Assembly (NCBI GenBank): GCA_902798915.1
Contig: CADBYM010000010.1
Span: 1 to 64,000, forward strand
DNA: 64,000 bases
From: an uncultured Coriobacteriaceae bacterium
GTDB lineage: Bacteria; Actinomycetota; Coriobacteriia; Coriobacteriales; Atopobiaceae
Direction of reading: 5' to 3'
Shown here: positions 1 to 8,811 of the stretch, piece after piece
How the letters are laid out: each line of letters opens with the position of its first letter
Position numbering within the stretch: position 1 is the stretch's first letter
Translations under genes and position numbers: made by a program
The notes under the pieces: generated by a model
What the model saw: only the letters and a program-made list of their open reading frames with translations
Told to the model about the DNA's origin: nothing
The model's database searches: none

Positions 1-106
1 TTCCCAACCCGAAGTAAACGGGAGAAGAAACGCGGCCACAGCGTTCGAAGTGGTGGTTGGTCACGACCTCAAACAGTGACAGAAAGAATATACGAGGAAC
101 TACACC

Positions 107-1192
107 ATGAAGATGAACGGCTCTACGAAGACCACGCTCAAAGCCAAGTCCCTCGTCGTAGGCGCAGCTCTCACCCTTGTACTCTCGGGCGGCCTCGTCG
201 CTTGCGGCAACTCCAACACCGACACGCAGGCCTCCGAGCCCGCAGCCACCCAGACGACCACAACCGAGCAGCCCGCGCAGAGCACCACGGCCGAACAGCC
301 CACGCAGACTGGTGTGACCACCAACTGGGTTACCGACTCCACCGCCGAGGCTGCGGCAAAGGGCGCCAACCTCACCAAGTTCGGCCTTCCCAGCCAGCTG
401 ACCATTGCCGACCAGACGTATCAGAATCCCACCTACGCACATGCAGACGGTGTGGCACAGGGCACCTACGAGACCGGCGCAATCGCCGTCATCGTGCGCA
501 AGGGCAACGTGAACGCCCACAGCGCCAAGCTGACCGACCGCACCGAGACCGAGTTCGCAAGCAAGTGGACCAAGGACGTAGACAACCTCAAAGTGACGCT
601 GCTCGGTGCCGAGCAGGGCAAGGCGACCGTCGCTACCTGGATTGACGGCAAGGCTGACTATGGCGTCACGTATCAGGGCCTCGGCGGCGAAGAGGTCACC
701 ATGACGGAGGACGAGGTGGCCACCATCGTGCGCGCGATCCGCGACGCCAATGCCGACGCCAACGCGCAGACGACGCAGGATGGCACCAAGAAGGACTCCA
801 CGCAGCAGAACCAGAACCAGCAGAACCAGAACAGCCAGCAAGGCCAGAGCCAGCAGCAGAACACGAACGGCGCCACGTCGGACATGATCTCCTCCGACAA
901 GGCCTCTAGCATCGCCACGTCCTACGTCGCCGGCGACAGCAACGTCAGCAACGTCTCTGCCCAGCTCGTGACCGGCGGCGACGCCCCCCACTACGTGGTG
1001 ACCTTCCACTTTGACGACGCCAACTACACCGTCGAGGTCGACGCCTACACCGGCAGCGTGTGGGACTCCTACGCAACCTTCAACGACGGCAGCACCCAGA
1101 CGTATACGGACGACGATGACAACGACTCCCCCGATTACGACGATTACGACAACGACAACGATGCCTACGACCAGTACGAGGACGTTGACTAG
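107..1192 (+). CDS. PepSY-domain lipoprotein with Gln/Asn linker and Asp-rich tail
   Basis: A 361-residue secreted lipoprotein. The N-terminus has a Lys-containing n-region, a hydrophobic stretch and the lipobox LVAC with Cys at residue 33, so it should be lipid-anchored outside the membrane. Residues about 60-210 have no recognised family. A low-complexity Gln/Asn linker (about 227-252) joins them to a C-terminal PepSY-like domain (about 258-320, YVVTFHFDDANYTVEVDAYTG core). PepSY domains are known as extracytoplasmic modules often linked to protease control. The last 30 residues are mostly Asp with Tyr/Asn, which could bind cations (inference). ATG 107 is preceded by GAGGAACTACACC. The gene stands alone and ends in a strong terminator. 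The PepSY call is good; the N-terminal function is unknown. Confidence 0.85.
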   Translation: MKMNGSTKTTLKAKSLVVGAALTLVLSGGLVACGNSNTDTQASEPAATQTTTTEQPAQSTTAEQPTQTGVTTNWVTDSTAEAAAKGANLTKFGLPSQLTIADQTYQNPTYAHADGVAQGTYETGAIAVIVRKGNVNAHSAKLTDRTETEFASKWTKDVDNLKVTLLGAEQGKATVATWIDGKADYGVTYQGLGGEEVTMTEDEVATIVRAIRDANADANAQTTQDGTKKDSTQQNQNQQNQNSQQGQSQQQNTNGATSDMISSDKASSIATSYVAGDSNVSNVSAQLVTGGDAPHYVVTFHFDDANYTVEVDAYTGSVWDSYATFNDGSTQTYTDDDDNDSPDYDDYDNDNDAYDQYEDVD

Positions 1193-1219
1193 TCTCCGAT
1201 AGAGACAGCGCAGACAGAA

Positions 1220-1256
1220 GGGGCGCTCGTGCGAGTTCGCGCGGACGCCCCTTTTT
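1220..1256 (+). terminator. Rho-independent terminator of the PepSY lipoprotein gene
   Basis: GGGGCG at 1220-1225 pairs with CGCCCC at 1246-1251, with extra pairing inside the loop, and TTTTT follows directly. Confidence 0.85.
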
Positions 1257-1442
1257 GCCATCCAAAATCCCAAGACAAAGGCGGGAGAGGGACGATCTGG
1301 GCTCTCCTCCTGGGCTCGGCGGGAAGGCAATTGCCGTTGGTCGAAAGTTCACACCCGTGTTTCGTTGGTTTACGTTGCGTACAGCTCCCCCTCTGTGCAC
1401 GTGGGTAGATTACTAACAAAGCCGCGAGACAGGAGCATCGTC

Positions 1443-2492
1443 ATGGCAACACTCAGCGACTTCATCGCAATGCTCACGACCAATCCGGCACTCGCCATCT
1501 CCATGGCGCTCGTGCTTGGCACCATCTTCGTCAATGGCGCGACCGATGCGGCGAACTCCATCGCAGAGGCCGTTGGCACGCGAGCCATCAAGTTTCCCTG
1601 CGCCATCGCAATGAGCGTGGTGTGCGAGTTTGCAGGTCTCGCGGTCTCGGTGTGTGTCTCCACCGCCGTGGCAGATACCATCGATCACATGGTCGACTTC
1701 GGCGGGGATCCCCACATGGCTCTCATCGCGCTCTGCGCCGCCATGGTGGGCATCGTGGTGTGGGGCTGTGCAGCGTGGTACTTCGGAATACCCACGAGCG
1801 AGAGCCACGCATTGATCGCAGGCCTCACGGGCGCGGCCATCGCACTTCAGGGAGGCATCAGCGGCGTCAACTGGTCCGAGTGGAGCAAGGTCATCTGGGG
1901 CCTGGCACTCTCCATTGCCATCGGCCTGCTCCTCGGCTTCGTCCTCTCTCGTGCGCTGCGCTGGTTTTTTGTGGACCTCACGAACCGCGACGCAAACATC
2001 CTGTTCTCTCAGTTCCAGGTCGTGGGTGCCGGCTTTGGATCCTTCATGCACGGGGCCCAAGACGGCCAGAAGTTTCTCTCCACCGCCATGATGGCCATCA
2101 CGCTTGCGACGGGCTCGGACGCTCTCGCAGAAGGCGGCTACCCCCTCTGGCTCATGGCCCTCTGCGCCTCCGTACTCTCGATCGGCGTGGCCAGCGGCGG
2201 CGTAAAGATCGTCAAGACCGTCGGCACAGGCGTCGTGAGCATGGAGAAGTACCAGGGCGCAGCCGCGTCAATCTCGGCGGGCATAAGTCTGCTGCTGGCG
2301 ACCCTTTGGGGGCTGCCCGTATCGACCACCAACACAAAGACGGCCGCCATCGTGGGCGCGGGATGCTCAAAGAGCATTCACACCGTCAACTGGGGTGTCG
2401 CCCGCGAGATGGTGCTTACCTGGGTCCTCACGTTCCCCGGTTGCGGCATCATCGGCTATGTGTTGGCGCGCGTCTTCCTGATGCTGTTCTAG
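1443..2492 (+). CDS. pit: PiT-family inorganic phosphate transporter
   Basis: A 349-residue polytopic membrane protein of the PiT (phosphate/cation symport) family. The duplicated signature is visible: an N-terminal GATDAANSIAEAVG-type motif near residue 26 and a matching motif with STTNTKTAAIVG near residue 300. The family imports phosphate, usually as a metal-phosphate complex, with H+ or Na+. The start was set at ATG 1443 because AGGAG lies at 1431-1435; an in-frame upstream ATG at 1365 has no ribosome binding site and would add a non-membrane extension. It is monocistronic and converges on the rnf operon. Confidence 0.9.
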   Translation: MATLSDFIAMLTTNPALAISMALVLGTIFVNGATDAANSIAEAVGTRAIKFPCAIAMSVVCEFAGLAVSVCVSTAVADTIDHMVDFGGDPHMALIALCAAMVGIVVWGCAAWYFGIPTSESHALIAGLTGAAIALQGGISGVNWSEWSKVIWGLALSIAIGLLLGFVLSRALRWFFVDLTNRDANILFSQFQVVGAGFGSFMHGAQDGQKFLSTAMMAITLATGSDALAEGGYPLWLMALCASVLSIGVASGGVKIVKTVGTGVVSMEKYQGAAASISAGISLLLATLWGLPVSTTNTKTAAIVGAGCSKSIHTVNWGVAREMVLTWVLTFPGCGIIGYVLARVFLMLF

Positions 2493-2525
2493 GGCCTCGC
2501 CGACCCGTTACCAATCGCCAAGGCA

Positions 2526-2552
2526 ACGGCCCGTGGGATTCCCGCGGGCCGT
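2526..2552. terminator. Bidirectional hairpin between pit and rnfB
   Basis: ACGGCCCG (2526-2533) and CGGGCCGT (2545-2552) form a GC-rich inverted repeat between two convergent genes. T-runs are weak on both sides, so terminator function is inferred from position. Confidence 0.6.
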
Positions 2553-2585
2553 GCGAAAGACTCCCCTATGGAGCGCTCGGTCGGT

Positions 2586-3410
2586 CTATGCCTCGTGCGG
2601 CACCCAGACGAGCGGGTAGATGGCACCTTCAGGACAGACGTTCATGCACACCTTGCATCCCACGCACTTCGACACATCGATGTGAGCGACGTTGTTCTCG
2701 ACCGTGATGCAATGCTGAGGACAGACCTTCTCGCAACGGCGGCAACCCAGGCAGGTATTGGCGCAGGCGTCTCGCGCTCGCTTACCCATCAGCGTGTTGT
2801 GGCACAAGACGAACGAGACCTCACTGACATCGCTCTTCTCTTGGAGGCTGATGAGGTGACGCGGGCAGATGGTGGTGCACAGACCGCAACCGATGCAGAT
2901 CGCCGGATCTACCACGGCGACGTCGTGCTTGTTGAGCGAGATGGCACCATACGGACAGGCAGCCATGCAGTCTCCGTATCCGATGCAGCCATCCGTGCAG
3001 CCGTCGGAGAGGTGACCCATCGTCGAGTATGAGCGACAACTGGGCGCACCCTGATACCCAGCACGCTCCTGCAGCACAACACGATCGGCTGTACCGCGGC
3101 AGGCGACGACGGCACGCTTCACCACGACGTCACCCGCATCGACGCCCAAGTACGCCGCCACCTTCTGGGCAACCTCGCGACCGCCGGGGCCACACGAGTT
3201 GCAGGCGGCGCCGTCGAGCATCGCCTTTGCGTATGCCTCGCAACCCGCGTAGCCGCATGAGCCACAGTTCGCACCCGGCAGCATGGCCACGAGTTCTACG
3301 AGCCGCTCGTCCTCCTCGACGGCAAGCTTCTGCGACGCGACCACAAGTATCGTTGAGCCCGCTAGGCCGATTCCCGCGACGAGCGCGACGGTAAGCAATA
3401 GAGATCCCAT
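2586..3410 (-). CDS. rnfB: Rnf complex iron-sulfur subunit RnfB
   Basis: A 274-residue protein with one N-terminal membrane helix (about 3-25), a Cys-rich electron-input domain (NCGSCGYAGC near residue 49) and several ferredoxin-type CxxCxxCxxxC motifs (for example CIGCGLCTTICP, CLGCRRCEKVCP, CVGCKVCMNVCP). RnfB is the subunit that takes electrons from reduced ferredoxin and passes them into the membrane complex. It is the last gene of the rnf operon, 12 bp after rnfA, and its ATG follows a strong GGGGAGGGGG. The cluster order matches RnfB of clostridial and other anaerobic Rnf complexes. Confidence 0.95.
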   Translation of the reverse strand: MGSLLLTVALVAGIGLAGSTILVVASQKLAVEEDERLVELVAMLPGANCGSCGYAGCEAYAKAMLDGAACNSCGPGGREVAQKVAAYLGVDAGDVVVKRAVVACRGTADRVVLQERAGYQGAPSCRSYSTMGHLSDGCTDGCIGYGDCMAACPYGAISLNKHDVAVVDPAICIGCGLCTTICPRHLISLQEKSDVSEVSFVLCHNTLMGKRARDACANTCLGCRRCEKVCPQHCITVENNVAHIDVSKCVGCKVCMNVCPEGAIYPLVWVPHEA

Positions 3411-3422
3411 GCGCCCCCTCCC

Positions 3423-4013
3423 CTACGCTCCGAACAGATGCTCAATGACGCCCGAGAAGCCCATGAGGCTCATGGCCGTGATGGCAGCGGAGATGAGCGT
3501 TATGGGCATGCCTCGGAACATCTCGGGTGGCTCGGCCTCGTCCACACGACGCCGCACCCCGTTGAAGATGACCATGGCAAGCAGGAAGCCAAGCCCTGCG
3601 CCAAGTCCCGCAACCAGCGCTTCGGGATAGGCGTACCCCTCGTCCACTGTGAGGGTCGCGACGCCCAGCACCGCACAGTTGGTAGTGATGAGCGGCAGGT
3701 ATACGCCCAGCGCCCTATGCAGCGGTGGCATGAAGCGCTTGAGCACCATCTCGAGCAGCTGCACGAGCGTCGCGATGACCAGAATGAACGCGATGGTCTG
3801 CAGGTATTCGAGGTTCCAGGCAACCAACAGTTGCTGGATGGGCCAAGTGACGGCTATGGCGAGCACCATGACCACCGTGACGGCACCGCCCATGCCTACG
3901 GCGGAGCTGAAGCGCTTCGAGACGCCCAAGAACGGGCAGATGCCCAAGAACTTGACGAGCACGAAGTTGTTGACCAAGACCATGCTGAAGAGGATGGAAG
4001 CGTATTTGGCCAT
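3423..4013 (-). CDS. rnfA: Rnf complex membrane subunit RnfA
   Basis: A 196-residue integral membrane protein with about six helices. It contains the family hallmark NNFVLVKFLGICPFLG near the N-terminus and an inverted counterpart TTNCAVLG in its second half; RnfA and RnfE are homologous inverted-topology subunits that hold a membrane-embedded iron-sulfur site. The rnfE stop overlaps this start (TGATG), and GGGAGGTG lies about 8 bases upstream, so ATG 4013 is preferred over the GTG one codon earlier. Confidence 0.95.
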   Translation of the reverse strand: MAKYASILFSMVLVNNFVLVKFLGICPFLGVSKRFSSAVGMGGAVTVVMVLAIAVTWPIQQLLVAWNLEYLQTIAFILVIATLVQLLEMVLKRFMPPLHRALGVYLPLITTNCAVLGVATLTVDEGYAYPEALVAGLGAGLGFLLAMVIFNGVRRRVDEAEPPEMFRGMPITLISAAITAMSLMGFSGVIEHLFGA

Positions 4014-4870
4014 CACACGTCACCTCCCACGTCATTCTTCTCTGTGAGGTTGCGCTCAACGCGCTCCTCGAAGCGACGAAGCTGCTCTGCGAGACTGCCA
4101 TCCGCACAGTTCACGCGATTGGGATCGTTGACGCCGCAGTTGAGCGGACAAGCGGCGCAGAGCGTGTCGGAGGGTTCGCCCGCAGGCTTGCCGTCCGGCT
4201 CCGCGCCTCGCTGTTCGAACCACACCGAGATCGCGATGAGCACGCCCAGAACCGCAAATCCGCCCGCAGGAGTAATCATGATGAGCATCGGCTCCACGAA
4301 GGAGGGCATCACGTGGATTCCCAGCAGCGTTCCCGCACCGAGCAGCTCACGAATCGCCGACATGAGCACGAGCGAGCCGGTGAAGCCGAGGCCCATGCCC
4401 AGCCCATCAAGCGCCGAGAGCGCCGGGCCATGCTTCGAGGCGAACATCTCCGCGCGCCCCAAGACGATGCAGTTGACCACGATAAGGGGCAGATAGATGC
4501 CGAGCGACTCATCGAGCGCGGGCAGATAGGCCTTGACGAGCATCATCGTGATCGTCACAAAGCTCGCAATGATGGTAATGAACGCCGGTATGCGTACCGA
4601 GCCCGGGATGACCCTGCGCAGGAGCGATACCACCACCTCGGAGCAGACGAGCACGAACGTCGTGGCGAGGCCCATGCCAATGCCGTTGGTGACGGCCGTG
4701 GTGACCGCCAGCGTGGGGCACAGGCCAAGCATTTGTCTGAGTGCGGGATTCTCGGCAAGCAGACCTTTGGTGAACTCCCCCTTCCACGACTTCGCATCGG
4801 CCTCCTTGGCAAGAGCGTCATTTGCGGTCACGCGGCTCTGTTTGGGTGTCAAACCAGCCTCCTTTGACAT
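4013..4870 (-). CDS. rnfE: Rnf complex membrane subunit RnfE with long soluble extensions
   Basis: A 285-residue protein. Residues about 25-225 are the RnfE/NqrD-type membrane core with the LRQMLGLCPTLAVTT motif and the second-half motif IVVNCIVLGRAE. It is longer than the usual 200-230 residues. The C-terminal tail of about 60 residues contains four cysteines (CAACPLNC spacing, then a further Cys about ten residues later) and a charged helix, and the N-terminus also has a soluble extension. The tail could hold a metal or simply be lineage-specific (inference). It overlaps rnfG upstream and rnfA downstream by one base (TGATG), which suggests translational coupling. Confidence 0.93.
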   Translation of the reverse strand: MSKEAGLTPKQSRVTANDALAKEADAKSWKGEFTKGLLAENPALRQMLGLCPTLAVTTAVTNGIGMGLATTFVLVCSEVVVSLLRRVIPGSVRIPAFITIIASFVTITMMLVKAYLPALDESLGIYLPLIVVNCIVLGRAEMFASKHGPALSALDGLGMGLGFTGSLVLMSAIRELLGAGTLLGIHVMPSFVEPMLIMITPAGGFAVLGVLIAISVWFEQRGAEPDGKPAGEPSDTLCAACPLNCGVNDPNRVNCADGSLAEQLRRFEERVERNLTEKNDVGGDV

Positions 4871-5394
4871 CAGCGCACCTCCTCATATGCCTCGACGGCG
4901 CAGTTGAACGCCGTGAGCGCCGCCTTGGACGAGATGGTGGCGCCGCTGATAAGGTCAACCGATTCCTCGCCGACGGACTCTGCCGGCAGGCCAACGTATT
5001 GTCCGATGTAGGAATCGTCGGAGATTCTGGAACCCAGACCGGGCGTCTCCTCGTTGGGCATGGTCTTGACGCTTAGCGTGGTGCCCGACTCGTCGAAGGC
5101 GACCGCCAGGGGCACCTCCCCACCATAGCCCTTCGCCTGGGCGACGACGATCACGCCCAAACGATTACCCGATTCGTCAAGCGCGTTGAGTGCGGCAACG
5201 CATCCCTCGACATCGCAGGGCACCTCCTCGAAGGAGGCCGCCTCGGGCACAAGCGCCGCGTAGGTCTCCTCAGCCATGCGCTCCTCCGCCGCCGTGATAA
5301 CGGGCTCGGTGAGCTGATGAACGGCCCCGAGCAGGACACCGGCCAAGGCACAGATGGCCACGAGCACCAAGATGGGACGCACCTGCTTACTCAC
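4870..5394 (-). CDS. rnfG: Rnf complex FMN-binding subunit RnfG
   Basis: A 174-residue protein with one N-terminal membrane helix (about 7-27) and an external FMN-binding domain. The SGATISS motif at about 150-156 marks the Thr (153) that carries FMN through a phosphoester bond in RnfG/NqrC proteins. GTG 5394 is chosen as start because GGGAGGTGGT sits just upstream; a longer frame from 5421 lacks a site. It overlaps the end of rnfD by 8 bases. Confidence 0.93.
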   Translation of the reverse strand: MSKQVRPILVLVAICALAGVLLGAVHQLTEPVITAAEERMAEETYAALVPEAASFEEVPCDVEGCVAALNALDESGNRLGVIVVAQAKGYGGEVPLAVAFDESGTTLSVKTMPNEETPGLGSRISDDSYIGQYVGLPAESVGEESVDLISGATISSKAALTAFNCAVEAYEEVR

Positions 5395-6370
5395 GGCGAC
5401 CACCTCCCGAGCGCTCGCCACCCACCGGAACGTTGCGCACCAGCACGTCGATGTGCGGCACGAGGAGGTTCATGAAGAGAATTGAGTACGCGACACCCTC
5501 GTTGAGATTGCCCCAGAAGCGAATGAGGCAGGTAATGAGTCCGCAACCCACGGCAAAGACGACGCGACCGCGCAGCGTGGCCGGCGTGGTGGTGTAGTCG
5601 GTGGCCATGTAGATGGCGCCCAGCAGGAGTCCGCCCTCAAGGACCTGCTCCAGCGGATCGCGTCCAACCAGCAGGCTGAGCAGCGCGACAACGCCCACGT
5701 ACGTCACGGGCACATGCCAGGTGATGACGCGACGCACCAGCAGATAGACGAAGCCCACGAGCAGGGCAATCGCGCACGTCTCGCCGAGCACGCCCGTGTG
5801 GGTACCTAGGAGGAGCTCCATGAGCGAGTGCAGCTGTGCAGAGGGGGCAAGTGGCGTGGCGGAGCTCACCTCATCGACGAGAGGCGCGGCCGCAAGCGTC
5901 ACCTGCGGCAACGCGAACGTGGTCATCGCCACGGGGAAGGTCACCGCCAAGAAGATGCGTCCCACGATGGCCGGGTTGGCAAAGTTGCAGCCAATGCCGC
6001 CGAAGAGCTCCTTCGTCACCACAATGGCCACGAACGAGCCGAGTACCACCATGTAGAGCGGACACGTCGAGGGCACGTTGAAGGCGAGCAGCATGCCGGT
6101 AACTGCGGCCGAAAGGTCGCTCACCGTCGTGGGCGTACGGCGAAGCATGCACCACAGGTGCTCGAAGCCCACGCACGAGACCAGCGCAGTGAGGACAACA
6201 AGCACCGCGCGCAAGCCAAAGATCACCGTCGCCGCAATGAGCGCGGGCGTAAGCGCGATGAGCACGTCGCGCATGATGCTCTGCGTGGTCTGCGAGCTCC
6301 TGAGCTGCGGTGCCGTGAGCAGGACGAGCGGGCGGGCAGACTCTGCCGGATGAAGGGGCAAATGCTCCAT
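5387..6370 (-). CDS. rnfD: Rnf complex FMN-binding membrane subunit RnfD
   Basis: A 327-residue polytopic membrane protein of the RnfD/NqrB family. It shows the conserved GCNFANPAIVGR segment (about 127-138) and an SSATPL motif at 169-174, whose Thr172 is the expected covalent FMN site. RnfD forms part of the ion-translocating core with RnfA, E and G. Its start lies 3 bp after the rnfC stop, inside a tightly packed operon. Confidence 0.93.
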   Translation of the reverse strand: MEHLPLHPAESARPLVLLTAPQLRSSQTTQSIMRDVLIALTPALIAATVIFGLRAVLVVLTALVSCVGFEHLWCMLRRTPTTVSDLSAAVTGMLLAFNVPSTCPLYMVVLGSFVAIVVTKELFGGIGCNFANPAIVGRIFLAVTFPVAMTTFALPQVTLAAAPLVDEVSSATPLAPSAQLHSLMELLLGTHTGVLGETCAIALLVGFVYLLVRRVITWHVPVTYVGVVALLSLLVGRDPLEQVLEGGLLLGAIYMATDYTTTPATLRGRVVFAVGCGLITCLIRFWGNLNEGVAYSILFMNLLVPHIDVLVRNVPVGGERSGGGRRE

Positions 6371-6373
6371 GCG

Positions 6374-7720
6374 CTACCTCCTCTCCCTTGCCTTGCGCTG
6401 CTCCGCACGAAGGAACGAGCGCGCAAATCGGACGGACTGAGCGAGTGGCTGCTTGGCGGGGCATACATACGAACAGGTGCCACACTCCACACACAGGTCG
6501 GCCATGAGCTCGTCGAGGTCCTCCACGTCGCGGCGCTGATACGCCTTTTGGATGCTGATGGGAGCGAGTCGCATGGGGCAGTTGTCGATGCAAGCACCAC
6601 AACGAATGCACGCAGTAGTACGTGGGCTATCCACGACGTCATGTGCGAAGGCGAGCAGGCCGCTGTTCGGACGCGTTATCGGCGCGTCAAGCTCCGTCTG
6701 CGTTATGCCCATCATCGGACCACCGATGACCACCTTGCGCGGCTCTTCCTTGAGGCCACAGAACTCCAGGACTTCTCCGATGGGTGTGCCAATGAAGACT
6801 TCGAGGTTCTGCGGACGCGCGATTGCGTCGCCCATCACCGTGATGCGGCGTTTGGTGAGCGGCATGCCATCTTGCAGGAATCGGCCGATCTCGCTCATAG
6901 TCGTCACGTTGAAGAGCAGGGCACCGACGTCAGTGAGGTGCCCGCCGCGCGGCACGGAGCGACCCGTCACGTTGCGCAGGATCACGCGGCTTGCCCCCTG
7001 CGGATAGCGCGCGGGCAAGGTGAAGACGTCGATACGCGGGTCGTCCGCTGTCATCTGGCGCAGCAGCTCGATGGCCTTGGGCTTGTTGTCTTCGATGCAG
7101 ATGAGTGAGCGCGGCACGCCAGAGAGGTCCAAGCAGGTGCTGATGCCGCGCAGGATCGTCTGTGGGTTCTCTACCATCTCACGGTAGTCGCTGGAGAGGT
7201 ACGGCTCGCATTCTGCGCCATTGACCAGCCAACAGTCGATGTTGGAGAGGTCCGAATCCATCTTGAGCCACGTCGGGAAGCCCGCACCACCCAAGCCGAC
7301 GATGCCACTGTGACGCACGGCCTCAACCAAGCTTGCGTAGTCGGTGACCTCGGGCGGTCGTATCGCAGAATCGACGGTCTGCTCGCCGTCAGGGACGATG
7401 ACAACCGCCTCATCGGATCGTCCGTCAGAGTAGTGGATCGAGCGAATCTCACGCACGGTGCCCGAAACCGGCGAGAATATGTCGGCCGACATCCGCGCGT
7501 CACTATGACCAATGAGCGTGCCCACGTCCACATGCGCACGACGCTTGACCTGCGGCGCACATGACGCACCCACATGCTGATGCATGGGGAGTACCACCTG
7601 AGTCGGCAGCGGCATGTGCGTAGTTGCAAGCTCGGCCGTCGCCTTGTTGTGTGGAATGCGAACCCCCCGCAGTTCCACTGAGCGCAAACGTCCGAGCGCG
7701 CCTCCCAATAAGCGCACCAT
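6374..7720 (-). CDS. rnfC: Rnf complex NADH-interacting subunit RnfC
   Basis: A 448-residue peripheral subunit and first gene of the operon. It has the NuoF-like nucleotide/flavin-binding region (GLGGAGFPTWLK near residue 140) and two C-terminal 4Fe-4S motifs (CIRCGACIDNCP and CVECGTCSYVCP). RnfC hands electrons to NAD+. The presence of all six subunits in the order C-D-G-E-A-B supports a functional ferredoxin:NAD+ oxidoreductase coupled to Na+ or H+ export; the ion cannot be read from sequence. ATG 7720 is preceded by GGAGAGGTTGT. Confidence 0.95.
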   Translation of the reverse strand: MVRLLGGALGRLRSVELRGVRIPHNKATAELATTHMPLPTQVVLPMHQHVGASCAPQVKRRAHVDVGTLIGHSDARMSADIFSPVSGTVREIRSIHYSDGRSDEAVVIVPDGEQTVDSAIRPPEVTDYASLVEAVRHSGIVGLGGAGFPTWLKMDSDLSNIDCWLVNGAECEPYLSSDYREMVENPQTILRGISTCLDLSGVPRSLICIEDNKPKAIELLRQMTADDPRIDVFTLPARYPQGASRVILRNVTGRSVPRGGHLTDVGALLFNVTTMSEIGRFLQDGMPLTKRRITVMGDAIARPQNLEVFIGTPIGEVLEFCGLKEEPRKVVIGGPMMGITQTELDAPITRPNSGLLAFAHDVVDSPRTTACIRCGACIDNCPMRLAPISIQKAYQRRDVEDLDELMADLCVECGTCSYVCPAKQPLAQSVRFARSFLRAEQRKARERR

Positions 7721-7895
7721 ACAACCTCTCCATCTGATTGTTGCCAGTCGATTACTTCACGTGTTCGACACAATAATAACACTATCGCTACCCGAGTTCA
7801 TGGCACAGAGCGAGTCGGGGAACCAGCTGCGCCAGAAGGTGACAAACGATTCCCTTGGCGTTCAACGAAGCGGCGGGCCCATCTCCCTCGCGGTA

Positions 7896-7989
7896 AACTA
7901 CTCAGCAGGTAATTATTATTCGAACTACCTACCTCAAAGGCGCAGGAAACGAATCGGATGGTTCATGTCTTGATACCTGCTGAGTAGTT
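7896..7989. repeat. 94-bp structure bounded by a perfect 16-bp inverted repeat
   Basis: AACTACTCAGCAGGTA (7896-7911) is the exact reverse complement of 7974-7989. The 62-bp interior has weaker internal dyad symmetry (GAACTACC near 7922 against GGATGGTTC near 7957). It could be a small non-autonomous element, a paired operator or a structured leader. There is no U-tract, so a terminator is unlikely. Confidence 0.7.
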
Positions 7990-8232
7990 CGGCAGCCTTC
8001 TTTGACACCGTGCTTTTTCCACCACCGTCAGACCGGGAAAGGGGACATTCCAGGCTGACCCATGCTTCCGCAAGATGCATGTTGTCGCAAAGTCTCTTGC
8101 ATGTTCGCTCCCCGCTTCGCCTTGCCCTGCATCGGCATAACCATCTCGGTGACCGCCTTGTTTGTCATCAATACTCTGACGACAGACCCAACCGGGCGCC
8201 CCGGAAGCAGCCCCTTCGCTCAACGCGTTTGC

Positions 8233-8263
8233 TTGGCTCACCCGCTGCACCTTCGTGTATAGT
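8233..8263 (+). promoter_or_regulatory. Putative promoter of the XRE regulator
   Basis: A TATAGT -10 (8258-8263) preceded directly by TG; the best -35, TTGGCT (8233-8238), is 19 bases upstream. Weak match. Confidence 0.35.
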
Positions 8264-8301
8264 CATGCCGATGGCGTGACCATACGAGCGAGGAGGTTGC
8301 A

Positions 8302-8796
8302 ATGGGCAAGAGGTTGGGAAGCCTAATTCGACAGGCGCGAACGAACGCAGGGCTCACGCAGGCCTCGCTTGCCGCCCAGGTCGTTGGCGCGAGCCAGTCG
8401 GACATCGGACGCTTCGAGCGTGGCGAGGCAGAGCCCACGACACAGGTGGTCAAGGACATCGCAAAGGCCTGCGGCGTCACGCAGAAGTCGCTGCTCGACG
8501 CCATGCCCAAGACTACGACAAGCAGCTCGAGCACTAGCACGCCCTCCTCATCGGGCACGTCGATGAAGGTGAGCGCCACCGAGAAGCGCCTCGTGGAGCT
8601 CTATCGAGCCGCCGACTCGGCAACCAAGAAGCGGGCCATGGCCATCCTGAAGGGCGAGCCATCCGCCGCCGGATCTACGGGCGGCCTCAACGTCGCGGGG
8701 CTGGACCTCGCCGGGCTTGATGCGGCGGGGCTGAACGTGGAGGATATCATCTCTGGCCTCGGTGGGCTTCTCGGCGACACGCTGCTCAAGAAGTAG
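8302..8796 (+). CDS. XRE-family transcriptional regulator with Gly/Leu-rich repeat tail
   Basis: A 164-residue protein. Residues 4-63 are a Cro/C1-type helix-turn-helix (SLIRQARTNAGLTQ; SQSDIGRFERGEAEP as recognition region). A Ser/Thr linker (about 70-90) leads to a short helical segment, then four consecutive five-residue units of the form xAGL(D/N) at about 131-150 and a Gly-rich hydrophobic end. The tail may mediate oligomerisation or sense a partner (inference). ATG 8302 follows GAGGAGG. The amidase gene starts 15 bp downstream, so the two are probably co-transcribed. Targets are unknown. Confidence 0.85.
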   Translation: MGKRLGSLIRQARTNAGLTQASLAAQVVGASQSDIGRFERGEAEPTTQVVKDIAKACGVTQKSLLDAMPKTTTSSSSTSTPSSSGTSMKVSATEKRLVELYRAADSATKKRAMAILKGEPSAAGSTGGLNVAGLDLAGLDAAGLNVEDIISGLGGLLGDTLLKK

Positions 8797-8811
8797 GCAA
8801 GCGGAGCGACA

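Larger units (their letters stand above)
7721..8301. other. Long divergent intergenic region, rnfC to XRE regulator
   Basis: No convincing gene. A 95-codon minus-strand frame (7963-8250) has no family resemblance or binding site. The region must contain the rnf operon promoter (AT-rich stretch around 7771-7790, not precisely assignable) and the promoter of the XRE gene. It also contains a 94-bp inverted-repeat structure, listed separately. Confidence 0.6.

Noticed and set aside
7963-8250. 95-codon minus-strand frame in the rnf upstream region
   Set aside because: No binding site or family resemblance; overlaps the inverted repeat.
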